A stretch of 64,000 nt of DNA, taken from the NCBI RefSeq assembly GCF_000701705.1, contig NZ_JNJP01000008.1, forward strand, positions 27,383 to 91,382. Direction: 5' to 3'. This DNA is from Bilophila wadsworthia ATCC 49260 (GTDB lineage: Bacteria > Desulfobacterota > Desulfovibrionia > Desulfovibrionales > Desulfovibrionaceae). The position numbers and the translations under genes were made by a program. The notes beneath the pieces were generated by a model, which made no database searches, was not told the origin of the DNA, and worked only from the letters and a program-made list of their open reading frames with translations. Shown here in pieces: positions 16,664 to 24,610 of this stretch; positions within the stretch are counted from its first letter, which is position 1; the number at the start of each line of letters is the position of its first letter.

Positions 16664-17609
16664 CCCCCGCGAATCCTTCCGGCCATCCCCGCCGGTGATC
16701 CTCGATTTCGACGGCTCGGTCCTGCCTGTGGCGGAGGGCGAACGCCGCATCCCGCTGGGCCCGTGGCAGGAGGCCATACGCTTCGGCTGCACGCGCCGGG
16801 CGTTCAGTGCGCTGGAAGCCCATCTGGAAGGCGTGTTGCCTGTGGATTGCGGCTGTGCGTTCATGGGCAGCGGCGACTTCCACCACGTCACGCTGATCCC
16901 GCTGCGCCGCCTGTGCCGCCGCCTGCCGCCCGCGTCCCTTGATGTGGTCGTTTTCGACAACCACCCGGACAACATGCGCTATCCCTTCGGCATCCATTGC
17001 GGTTCGTGGGTGTCGCACGCCGCCTTGCTGCCGAGCGTCCGGCGCGTCCATGTCATCGGCATCACCTCGGGGGACATCGGCCTTGCCCACGCGTGGGAGA
17101 ACCGCTTGACGCCCTTCCTGCGGCGCAAGCTGACGTATTGGAGCGTCGGCACGGACGCGGCGTGGCTGCGCCTGATCGGGCGGGCGGAGTGCTGCAGATC
17201 ATTCGGATCGGCGGACGAACTGGTGCGCGGGCTGCTCCCGGCACTGGCGGATGCCGGGAACATCTATCTTTCCATCGACAAGGACGTATTCGCGGAAGAC
17301 GTGGTGAAGACCAATTGGGATCAGGGCGTCTTCCGGCTCAGCCATACCGAGGCCGTGCTTGCCGCCTGCGAGGGCAGGGTGATCGGCGCGGATGTCTGCG
17401 GCGACGTGTCGGGTTACGAATACGCGAGCCCCTTCAAGCGGTTCCTGAGCCGCCTCGACGGGCAGGAGCCCTGCGATCCGCAAGCTCTGCGCGGCTGGCA
17501 GGAAGGGCAGAGGGCTGTAAACGCCGCCTTGCTGGAGAGCCTTGGAAAGGTGTTGCGAGAGCCCGAGGCTTCTACCCGCGTTTCCCCAATCCTCCGCCGC
17601 TTCTTCTAG
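16656..17609 (+). CDS. Arginase-fold (ureohydrolase-like) protein
   Basis: A 317-aa protein with arginase/deacetylase metal motifs: FMGSGDFHHVT (GGDHS-like position), VVVFDNHPDNM (DxHxD-like) and LSIDKDVF (SxDxDxxD-like). The motifs diverge from classical arginase, so it is an uncharacterised branch of the family. It probably hydrolyses an amidine or amide, or deacetylates. The start overlaps the previous stop (8 nt). Last gene of the sigma-54 operon; no clear terminator follows. Confidence 0.72.
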   Translation: MHDPRESFRPSPPVILDFDGSVLPVAEGERRIPLGPWQEAIRFGCTRRAFSALEAHLEGVLPVDCGCAFMGSGDFHHVTLIPLRRLCRRLPPASLDVVVFDNHPDNMRYPFGIHCGSWVSHAALLPSVRRVHVIGITSGDIGLAHAWENRLTPFLRRKLTYWSVGTDAAWLRLIGRAECCRSFGSADELVRGLLPALADAGNIYLSIDKDVFAEDVVKTNWDQGVFRLSHTEAVLAACEGRVIGADVCGDVSGYEYASPFKRFLSRLDGQEPCDPQALRGWQEGQRAVNAALLESLGKVLREPEASTRVSPILRRFF

Positions 17610-17820
17610 AAACCGATAAAAAGGGTGAGGCCGAGACAAGAGTATCGTGCCGTCCCTTGGGTCGTATGCATAGACTGAAAAAGCCCCCTCCCAGCATTCT
17701 CAAACAGCCTTTTTCTACGAGAGAGAAATTTTCCGCCGTTGCATCGGGAAAACCTTTATGTTAGAGTGGTTATAGATTGAAGTTTATCTTGTTATTTCAG
17801 TTGATTGCATTTTGCAAATA
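17610..17820 (+). other. Upstream part of the capsule leader
   Basis: About 210 bp, AT-richer than its surroundings, containing no supported gene. It must hold the capsule promoter. A weak candidate pairs TTGCAT near 17739 with TAGAGT about 17 bp later, but neither is a strong match. Confidence 0.4.
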
Positions 17821-17832
17821 GAGGTGATCCGT

Positions 17833-17895
<63 letters not shown>

Positions 17896-17919
17896 TTAGC
17901 TTATTTTATAGTATAAAAG

Positions 17920-17970
17920 AAAAACGTTCCAGAGCCGTTTCATCTCGGTTCCGGAACGTTTTTTATTTTT
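17920..17970 (+). terminator. Intrinsic terminator upstream of kpsF (attenuator candidate)
   Basis: An 11-bp outer stem (17920-17930 with about 17953-17963) extends through one mismatch into a 6-bp inner stem (GAGCCG/CGGTTC) and is followed by a T-rich tract to 17970. It points in the kpsF direction but lies before kpsF, between it and the CT repeat. It would therefore stop capsule transcription unless read through. Confidence 0.82.
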
Positions 17971-17974
17971 TGAA

Positions 17975-17999
17975 CCCACTCATTAAATCGATGAGTGGG
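17975..17999 (+). other. Perfect hairpin just upstream of kpsF
   Basis: CCCACTCAT (17975-17983) and ATGAGTGGG (17991-17999) form a perfect 9-bp palindrome with a 7-nt loop, 20 nt before the kpsF ribosome site. It could be a regulator operator, or an RNA hairpin that a ribosome translating the leader to 18005 would open. Confidence 0.6.
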
Positions 18000-18031
18000 A
18001 ACTAATGCTACGCTTTTTTAAGGGGTGAAGA

Positions 18032-18982
18032 ATGAATAGTTTTGTGTCTTTTGCCGGGGATACCCTCAAAAAACAGGCAGAGGCGCTTTGGCATATGGCA
18101 GAAGATTTGGATGGCTCATTCGATGAAGTCATCCGTTGTCTCTTGTCCATTTCCGGGCGCATCGCGGTCTCTGGCATGGGAAAAAGCGGGCACGTAGCCC
18201 GAAAAGTGGCCGCGACCCTCGCTTCCACTGGCTCGCCCGCCTATTTCATCCATCCCGCTGAGGCCAGCCACGGTGATTTGGGGATGATGTCGCGGCATGA
18301 CGCGGTCATCGCCTTTTCCAACTCCGGCGAAACGGCCGAGCTGAACGATATCATCCTGTTCGCTTCGCGGCATGGGATCCCGATTACGGGTGTGACGAAG
18401 CGGGGCGATAGTTTTTTGGCCCGCCACGCCGATCATGTCCTTTTACTCCCCAATGAGCCGGAAGCGTGCCCTATCGGATGCGCTCCCACTACGTCGACGA
18501 CGCTTCAAATGGCGCTCGGAGATGCCATTGCCCTTTCCCTCCTCAAGGCAAGGGGATTCGGCGCGGAGGATTTCCATCGGTTCCATCCGGGGGGAAGGCT
18601 TGGCAGGAAGCTCATGACCGTGCGCGAGATCATGCACGTTGGAGAAGCTCTCCCTTTAGCGTCCCCTGACAGCCCGATGACGGAAATCCTCTGCATCATG
18701 ACAGGCAAAGGGTTCGGCTGTGTCGGCATTATGGAGAAAGGCATCCTTGTCGGCATCATTACCGATGGAGACCTGAGGCGGCATATGGACGGCGGTCTGT
18801 TGGGGCTGACCGCCGAACGGGTCATGAGCCGGAATCCGATCACGGTCGATGAACATTGCCTTGCCGCCAAGGCGCTGGGGATCATGCAGTCCAGCAAAAT
18901 CACGAGTTTGTATGTCGTACGGAGCGGAGAGCCCGTCGGCATTTTGAATGTTCATGACTGCCTGCGGGCGGGGGGCAATTGA
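18032..18982 (+). CDS. kpsF: D-arabinose-5-phosphate isomerase (KpsF/KdsD)
   Basis: A 316-aa enzyme converting ribulose-5-phosphate to arabinose-5-phosphate, the first step of Kdo synthesis. The N-terminal SIS domain (about 35-170: GMGKSGHVARKVAATLAST, HGDLGM, FSNSGETAEL) holds the sugar site, and two CBS domains follow (VREIMHV...LGLTAERVMSRNPITVDE). AGGGGTGAAG precedes the ATG. First gene of the capsule locus, where Kdo forms the lipid-linked primer of group-2-type capsules. Expression may depend on the CT-repeat leader. Overlaps the next gene by one base. Confidence 0.95.
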   Translation: MNSFVSFAGDTLKKQAEALWHMAEDLDGSFDEVIRCLLSISGRIAVSGMGKSGHVARKVAATLASTGSPAYFIHPAEASHGDLGMMSRHDAVIAFSNSGETAELNDIILFASRHGIPITGVTKRGDSFLARHADHVLLLPNEPEACPIGCAPTTSTTLQMALGDAIALSLLKARGFGAEDFHRFHPGGRLGRKLMTVREIMHVGEALPLASPDSPMTEILCIMTGKGFGCVGIMEKGILVGIITDGDLRRHMDGGLLGLTAERVMSRNPITVDEHCLAAKALGIMQSSKITSLYVVRSGEPVGILNVHDCLRAGGN

Positions 18983-19338
18983 TGTCTACGATGTTGCGTT
19001 GCCTGATGGTGGGATGCCTGACGGTCGTTTGCGGATGCGCTGTGCAGCAGGGCGGACGCGGGGAAAAGAGCGGGGTTGCGGCGCAGGAAACCAGGTATGC
19101 CGGATTCGCCAGCCAGCTTGGGGAACAGATGGAAGGAACCATTGCCTCCGTCGAGAAAACGCCTTTTGGAGGGCCCGCTGAGGTTTCAGTGGGGCGTCCG
19201 TATGTTTCCGGGCTCCGGATGCTGTGCCGCAGGGCCACATTGACGGATCCCCACAGGGAAATGACGGTTGCCGTTTGCCGCCGGCCTTCGGAAGAGTGGA
19301 CGCTTGTGGAACCGATTTTTGAGCCGCTGCCGAGGTAA
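18982..19338 (+). CDS. Small lipoprotein of the capsule locus
   Basis: A 118-aa protein with a lipoprotein signal: a hydrophobic stretch then a lipobox-like VVCGC (Cys about residue 19-20). The mature part is short and has two further Cys residues (LCRRATL, AVCRRPS) that could form a disulfide. It starts within the kpsF stop (TGATG) and ends 3 nt before kpsM, so it is tightly built into the export operon. No family recognised. It may assist assembly of the export complex, by position only. Confidence 0.75.
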   Translation: MSTMLRCLMVGCLTVVCGCAVQQGGRGEKSGVAAQETRYAGFASQLGEQMEGTIASVEKTPFGGPAEVSVGRPYVSGLRMLCRRATLTDPHREMTVAVCRRPSEEWTLVEPIFEPLPR

Positions 19339-19341
19339 TCC

Positions 19342-20112
19342 ATGTCGTCGGGTTGGATTGTGCAGGGAAGGGTGATTATGGCCCTGATCCTCCGTGAAGT
19401 GCATACGCTCTATGGCTCGTCGCGGCTCGGGTATCTGTGGGCTGTGATCCAGACGATGTTCGGCATCGGGATATTCTGGGGGATACGGGAGATAGCCGGG
19501 GCGCGGGCTCCGCACGGCATGTCCGTTTTGATGTTCCTGCTTGCGGGGTTTGGCCTCTGGGCCACATTCAGCGAAACGCTTACCAAATGTATGACTGCGG
19601 TCAATGGCAACAAGGCGCTTTTGACCTTTCCGCAGGTAACGCCGCTTGATTTGATGCTCTCCCGGACCGTTGTCGTGTGGGGGACGCAGCTTTCTTCCGG
19701 ATGCGTGATTACAGGCATTGCGGCCTTTTGTGGCACATCCCTTTATGTCTCCGACTGGACGGGGCTTTTCGCCGCATTCCTTCTGACGCCTTTGCTCGGG
19801 CTCGGCTGCGGGATGCTGTGCGCTTCATTGGCGGTCTTTTGGCCGACGTTGGAGAAAATCGTGCCCATGATACTGCGCATCTTGTTCTTTGCATCGGGCA
19901 TTTTCTTTTCCGTTTCGATGTTTCCAAAGAACATTGCGGACATCCTGCTGCTCAACCCGGTCATGCAGCTCATTGAATTGCTGCGTCAGAGCTTATCGCG
20001 CGGATACGTGGCTCCCACTTACGATTACCTCTACATTGTGGCGTTCTGCGTGGTTTCGTTGTGCCTTGGCGGATTGTTGGAGCGTTATGCGCGCAAGAGG
20101 GCCGAGCAATGA
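19342..20112 (+). CDS. kpsM: Capsule polysaccharide ABC transporter permease (KpsM-like)
   Basis: A 256-aa ABC-2-type permease with six predicted membrane helices (for example TMFGIGIFWGIREIAG, SVLMFLLAGFGLWATF, LLGLGCGMLCASLAVFWP, MILRILFFASGIFFSVSMF). The family exports phospholipid-linked capsule across the inner membrane with the KpsT ATPase. GAGGTAAT precedes the ATG. It overlaps kpsT by 4 nt. Confidence 0.93.
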   Translation: MSSGWIVQGRVIMALILREVHTLYGSSRLGYLWAVIQTMFGIGIFWGIREIAGARAPHGMSVLMFLLAGFGLWATFSETLTKCMTAVNGNKALLTFPQVTPLDLMLSRTVVVWGTQLSSGCVITGIAAFCGTSLYVSDWTGLFAAFLLTPLLGLGCGMLCASLAVFWPTLEKIVPMILRILFFASGIFFSVSMFPKNIADILLLNPVMQLIELLRQSLSRGYVAPTYDYLYIVAFCVVSLCLGGLLERYARKRAEQ

Positions 20113-20774
20113 TTGCGTTGCATAACATTGCCAAGTCCTATCCCCTCCCCCGAGGGAAAAAGGTTGTGCTCGATGATGTGAACATAACCTTCCGTCCCGG
20201 TGAGAACATGGGGATTCTCGGCCTCAATGGGGCTGGGAAGTCGACGCTCATGCGGATCATCGGCGGCGCGGAACTCCCCGACAGCGGAAAGGTCGTCCGC
20301 AAAAGCCGGGTGTCGTGGCCCATCGGCTTTGCGGGAGGTTTCCACGGGAGCCTCACGGGTCGGGAGAATTTGCGCTTCACTTCCCGCATCTATGGTTCCG
20401 ATATCCGTAAAGTAACTGAGTTCGTGGAAGATTTTTCGGAGCTGGGCCCATATATGGATATGCCGGTGCGCACGTACTCGTCAGGTATGAAATCCAAGCT
20501 GGCGTTCGGCCTCAGCATGGCCATCGGTTTCGATTTTTATCTCATCGACGAAGCCTATTCCGTGGGCGACGCGGCCTTTCAAGCCAAAGGCGAGCGCGTT
20601 TTTCAGGAACGCAAAGCCAGTTCAACGCTCATCGTCGTTTCACATAGCGTTTCAACAATACGTAAAAACTGCGATAACGCTGCGGTTCTCTTTGGGGGCA
20701 AGCTGATGTGCTTTGCCAACCTGGAGGACGCGCTTACCCGCTATCAGGAAATTTGTGATGCTCAAAAGCGATAA
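20109..20774 (+). CDS. kpsT: Capsule polysaccharide ABC transporter ATPase (KpsT-like)
   Basis: A 221-aa ATPase with Walker A GLNGAGKST, a signature region TYSSGMKSKLAFGLSMAI, Walker B FYLIDEAYSVGD (Glu after the Asp) and switch His in VVSHS. This is the usual KpsT length. The ATG at 20109 overlaps the kpsM stop (ATGA). It energises capsule export. Confidence 0.95.
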   Translation: MIALHNIAKSYPLPRGKKVVLDDVNITFRPGENMGILGLNGAGKSTLMRIIGGAELPDSGKVVRKSRVSWPIGFAGGFHGSLTGRENLRFTSRIYGSDIRKVTEFVEDFSELGPYMDMPVRTYSSGMKSKLAFGLSMAIGFDFYLIDEAYSVGDAAFQAKGERVFQERKASSTLIVVSHSVSTIRKNCDNAAVLFGGKLMCFANLEDALTRYQEICDAQKR

Positions 20775-21939
20775 TCCGCCGCCTCTCACCCTGGCCGTAC
20801 AGTCAGGCCGTCGATCTTTTTCCAGTGCGCGTGCCTGCTGGGGCAGGCTGCCGCGAAAAGGGAAGATTTTTGCGTGTGTTGTACTGCTGCCCACAGTAGC
20901 GGTGTTCCTTTATTACCTGCTGTGGGCTTCGCCCATGTACGTTTCCCAGACGCGTTTCGCTATTCGCAGCGCTGATTCGTCTGGAGGCGGGTTGGATATC
21001 GCCTCCGCACTGCTCCGCTCCTCGTCTTCGACGGGGGCGGACGCGCATATCGTAGTTGAGTACATTCAATCGCTAGATATCATTCATGATATTGATAAAG
21101 AACTCGGCGTTGATCTGCATTTTTCCGACAAGGGCCACGACGTCTTTTCACGCCTGACGAATAATCCGACTCAGGATGAGCAGCTCCGGTATTGGAAATG
21201 GGCGGTCATTCCCGCCCTCGATCAGGATACGGGCATCATCACCTTGGAAACGAAAGCCTACTCCCCTGAAATGGCGCAGAAGATCGCCGCCGCCGTACTG
21301 GCCCGCAGCGAAGCCCTTGTGAATACCATGAACCTCCGTGCCCGGGAGGACGCCGTTTCACTGGCGCAATCGGAAGTCCAGAGGGCGGAGGCGCGCGTCA
21401 GGAAGGCACAGGAAGCTATGCGTAACTTCCGGGATGCGCATACCCTCCTCGACCCCAGGGTGACGGCCGCTGGTCTGCAGGGGGTGGTGACGGAACTGGA
21501 AGGTGAAGCCGTCAAACTGCGTGCGCAGCTGGCGGAAGCCCAGTCGTTCATGCGTTCCAGCGCTCCGGCGACAAAAGCGCTGCAAACGCGGTTGAAAGCT
21601 GTGGAGAGCCAACTGGATCAGGAAAAGCAGCGATTGGCGGGCCTCCGCTCGCAGGAGGGCAATCTCAACGCTGTGGTAGGCGAGTATGAGGATCTCACCA
21701 TCGAAGCCGAGTTCGCCCAGAAACAGCTTGTAACAGCCATGTCCGCGCTTGAGTCCGCAAGAGTCCACGAAGTGGCCAAATCCCGATATGTCGTCGCGTT
21801 CCAGCAGCCTACGTTGCCGGATGAGTCCCTCTATCCGCGTCCTTTCCTTTTCACGGCCTATGTCTTTGTCGGCGCCCTGCTTCTTCTCGGGCTGGGTTCG
21901 CTCATCACCGCTTCTATCCGAGAACACGCAGGGTTTTAA
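20758..21939 (+). CDS. kpsE: Capsule export inner-membrane co-polymerase-like protein (KpsE-like)
   Basis: A 393-aa PCP-type protein. TM1 is at about residues 35-58 (FACVVLLPTVAVFLYYLLWA). The large periplasmic domain has a long coiled coil (about residues 180-320, rich in E/A/R/Q), and TM2 is near the C-terminus (LFTAYVFVGALLLLGLGSLI). Contains the family PMYVSQTRFAIRS segment. KpsE links the ABC transporter to the KpsD channel. The start overlaps the kpsT end by 17 nt with AGGAAAT upstream. Confidence 0.92.
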   Translation: MLKSDNPPPLTLAVQSGRRSFSSARACWGRLPRKGKIFACVVLLPTVAVFLYYLLWASPMYVSQTRFAIRSADSSGGGLDIASALLRSSSSTGADAHIVVEYIQSLDIIHDIDKELGVDLHFSDKGHDVFSRLTNNPTQDEQLRYWKWAVIPALDQDTGIITLETKAYSPEMAQKIAAAVLARSEALVNTMNLRAREDAVSLAQSEVQRAEARVRKAQEAMRNFRDAHTLLDPRVTAAGLQGVVTELEGEAVKLRAQLAEAQSFMRSSAPATKALQTRLKAVESQLDQEKQRLAGLRSQEGNLNAVVGEYEDLTIEAEFAQKQLVTAMSALESARVHEVAKSRYVVAFQQPTLPDESLYPRPFLFTAYVFVGALLLLGLGSLITASIREHAGF

Positions 21940-21942
21940 CCG

Positions 21943-23766
21943 ATGAACCATATGATGCACTGGAAAACATACCTGGCTTTTGCGACCGGAAGCCTTCTTT
22001 TGCTAAGCCTTCCGCCGTATGCGGCGGGGGCGCAGAATACCGTCCAGCAAACAGGCGGAAGTGCTTATGGACAGCCGCTCGGTCGATCTTCCAATCCCGT
22101 TCCGGCGAGTTCGGGAGGTATTCCCGGCGTTCCTTCTTCCATGCCCGCGCAGCAAGCTCCGGGGACATATCGCCTCCCTTCGCAGGGCTCCATATGGGGC
22201 AGCCGCGAAAGTTCGCCGGTCCCTACCGTCCTCGATGCCCCGCCAGCCTGGGCGCAATCGCCTCTGCGCGGTCCGGCTTCGGCGACGCTGCCTCCCTTCG
22301 GCGCCAATTTGTTTCAGGGGAATTTTGCCTCCACCTATTCGGAAAGTGTGAACGCCGATTACGTCATCCTTCCGGGAGACCGCATAGTGGTCCGTATTTG
22401 GGGAGCCAAGACGTATGACGATGTCCTGATGGTCGATCAGCAGGGGAATGTCTTTTTACCGGAAGTAGGCCCGATCCGGGTGGCCGGGCTGAAGCAGGGG
22501 CAGCTTCTGGGAGCCGTCCGGTCAAGCCTTGCCTCCGTCTTCACCGACAACGTCAATATTTACGTCAATCTTCAAAGCTCTCAACCCGTAGCCGTTTACG
22601 TGGCGGGCTTCGTGAACCATCCCGGAAGATACGCGGGTGGGCCGATGGATTCCGTCATGTCGTATCTGGACAGGGCGGGCGGCATCACGCCCGAGCGGGG
22701 AAGTTATCGGCACATCAAGGTGATGCGGGGAAAATCCCTTATCGGGACGGTCGATTTGTATGATTTCGCCCTGCGCGGGGAAATGCCTTCCATCCGGCTC
22801 AAGGATGGGGACGTGATTTTGGTGGATGAACGTGGGAGCAGTGTCGCCGCTCTCGGTCTGCTTCGCCAGCAGGCCCGTTATGAATTCATGGGCACGGCGA
22901 CCGGGGCGCACCTTCTCGATCTCGCTACGCCGTTGAACAGCGCTTCGCACGTCAGCATCAGCGGGATACGCAACCGTGCGCCGTTCAACGTATACATCCC
23001 CATTGCCGAATTCGCGCAGTTTCAGCTTGCGGACGGGGACACTGTCGATTTCGTGGCCGATAAGCGTGGGCGCACCATCATGGCCGCAGTTACAGGGGCC
23101 ATTCAGGGAGCTTCCCGGTTCCCCGTCCGCAAAGACACGACCCTCAAATCGTTGTTGCAATACGTGGAAATTGAGCCGGCCATTGCTGATACGTCCGCGA
23201 TCTATATCCGCCGCCAAAGTGTAGCCGCACAGCAAAAGGCGATTATTGCCGATTCGCTGCGCAGGCTTGAACAGAGCGCGCTCACGTCAACGTCTTCGTC
23301 CGTGGATGAAGCCAACATCCGGGTTCGGGAAGCGGAGCTGATTCAGGATTTTGTGCGTCGTGCCGCAACGCTGGAGCCTGACGGCGTAGTCGTCGTTTCG
23401 CGCGGGGGCACAGTCAAGGATCTCCTGCTTGAGGACAACGACGTCATTGTTATCCCGCAGAAAACGGATGTCGTCCATGTATCGGGGGAAGTCTTGATAC
23501 CCAAGGCCATCACCTATGAAAAGGGTATGTCCCTCCACGAATACCTCGAGAGCGCGGGCGGCCTTTCGGATCGTGCGGACAAGGACAATATCCTTGTCGC
23601 CAAGCAGAATGGTGAAGTGGGCAAAGTCCAAAATATGGGCATAGCGCCGGGCGACCGTATCTTGGTCATGCCCCGGTTTGATTCCAAGAATATGCAGCTG
23701 GCTAAGGATTTCACCCAGATTTTGTACCAAATTGCCGTGGCGACGAAGGTTGCTGTGGGGTTGTAG
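21943..23766 (+). CDS. kpsD: Polysaccharide export outer-membrane protein (KpsD-like)
   Basis: A 607-aa exported protein: signal peptide (LAFATGSLLLLSLPPYAAGA), a Pro/Ser-rich linker, a Poly_export domain (ADYVILPGDRIVVRIWGAKTYD, VDQQGNVFLPEVGPIRVAG) and several SLBB-type repeats (VAVYVAGFVNHPGRYAGG; VVHVSGEVLIPKAITYEKG). KpsD forms the periplasmic/outer-membrane exit with KpsE. Three nt after kpsE; weak ribosome site. Confidence 0.93.
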   Translation: MNHMMHWKTYLAFATGSLLLLSLPPYAAGAQNTVQQTGGSAYGQPLGRSSNPVPASSGGIPGVPSSMPAQQAPGTYRLPSQGSIWGSRESSPVPTVLDAPPAWAQSPLRGPASATLPPFGANLFQGNFASTYSESVNADYVILPGDRIVVRIWGAKTYDDVLMVDQQGNVFLPEVGPIRVAGLKQGQLLGAVRSSLASVFTDNVNIYVNLQSSQPVAVYVAGFVNHPGRYAGGPMDSVMSYLDRAGGITPERGSYRHIKVMRGKSLIGTVDLYDFALRGEMPSIRLKDGDVILVDERGSSVAALGLLRQQARYEFMGTATGAHLLDLATPLNSASHVSISGIRNRAPFNVYIPIAEFAQFQLADGDTVDFVADKRGRTIMAAVTGAIQGASRFPVRKDTTLKSLLQYVEIEPAIADTSAIYIRRQSVAAQQKAIIADSLRRLEQSALTSTSSSVDEANIRVREAELIQDFVRRAATLEPDGVVVVSRGGTVKDLLLEDNDVIVIPQKTDVVHVSGEVLIPKAITYEKGMSLHEYLESAGGLSDRADKDNILVAKQNGEVGKVQNMGIAPGDRILVMPRFDSKNMQLAKDFTQILYQIAVATKVAVGL

Positions 23767-23781
23767 CTATCCGGAGAAGCT

Positions 23782-24609
23782 ATGTTTACCATTTCGTTTC
23801 AATCACAAAACATTCATATTGATAATACGAGCCCCTTTTTCTTCATTGCAGGACCATGCGCCATTGAGGGGCGTACACAAGCCCTAGAGACAGCGTCAGC
23901 GCTCAAAGAAATTTTTACTCATCTGAAGATTCCGTTTCTTTATAAATCCAGCTTTGACAAAGCTAATCGAAGTTCCATTTCCAGCTTTCGTGGGATTGGG
24001 ATGGAAGAAGGATTGTCTATTCTGGCAGATGTTCGGGAGCAAGTTCGGGTTCCGGTTCTTACGGATGTTCACAGCCCGGAACAGGCTGCGCCAGTGGCGG
24101 AGGTTGTCGATATGCTCCAGACACCAGCGTTCCTTTGCCGCCAGACCGATCTCATTGAAGCCGTCGCCGCGACTGGAAAGCCTGTCAACATAAAAAAGGG
24201 CCAATTCCTCGCTCCTTGGGAGATGGCCAATATCCTGAAGAAGGCAAAGGCGGCAGGGAACGATAGCATTTCCTTATGTGAACGAGGGACTTCTTTTGGA
24301 TACGGCAATCTTGTTGTGGATATGCGTTCCCTTGAAATTATGAAACGCACCGGCCATCCGGTTGTATTTGATGCAACACACTCCGTGCAGCTCCCCGGTG
24401 CCCAAGGAACATGCAGCGGCGGCCAGAGGGAGTTTGTCCCTGTCCTTGCAAAGGCGGCGGCCAGCATAGGCGTAGCCGGTATGTTTATGGAAGTCCATCC
24501 GGATCCGGATAGGGCTCCCTGTGATGGGCCTAACATGATTGCTATCAGGGAATTGCCCGTTTTGCTGGAACATCTTCAGGCCTTTGATAAGTTGGCAAAG
24601 GGGATATGA
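23782..24609 (+). CDS. kdsA: 3-deoxy-8-phosphooctulonate synthase (Kdo-8-P synthase)
   Basis: A 275-aa enzyme condensing PEP with arabinose-5-phosphate. Family signatures are FFIAGPCAIEGR, FDKANRSSISSFRG, VLTDVHSPEQAAP, NIKKGQFLAPWEM and MFMEVHPDPDRAPCDGPNM. An Asn (KANRSS) stands where the NANRSS motif is typical. The GGAG-type site precedes the ATG, 15 nt after kpsD. It uses the KpsF product, so the locus is self-sufficient for Kdo. Confidence 0.96.
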   Translation: MFTISFQSQNIHIDNTSPFFFIAGPCAIEGRTQALETASALKEIFTHLKIPFLYKSSFDKANRSSISSFRGIGMEEGLSILADVREQVRVPVLTDVHSPEQAAPVAEVVDMLQTPAFLCRQTDLIEAVAATGKPVNIKKGQFLAPWEMANILKKAKAAGNDSISLCERGTSFGYGNLVVDMRSLEIMKRTGHPVVFDATHSVQLPGAQGTCSGGQREFVPVLAKAAASIGVAGMFMEVHPDPDRAPCDGPNMIAIRELPVLLEHLQAFDKLAKGI

Positions 24610-24610
24610 T

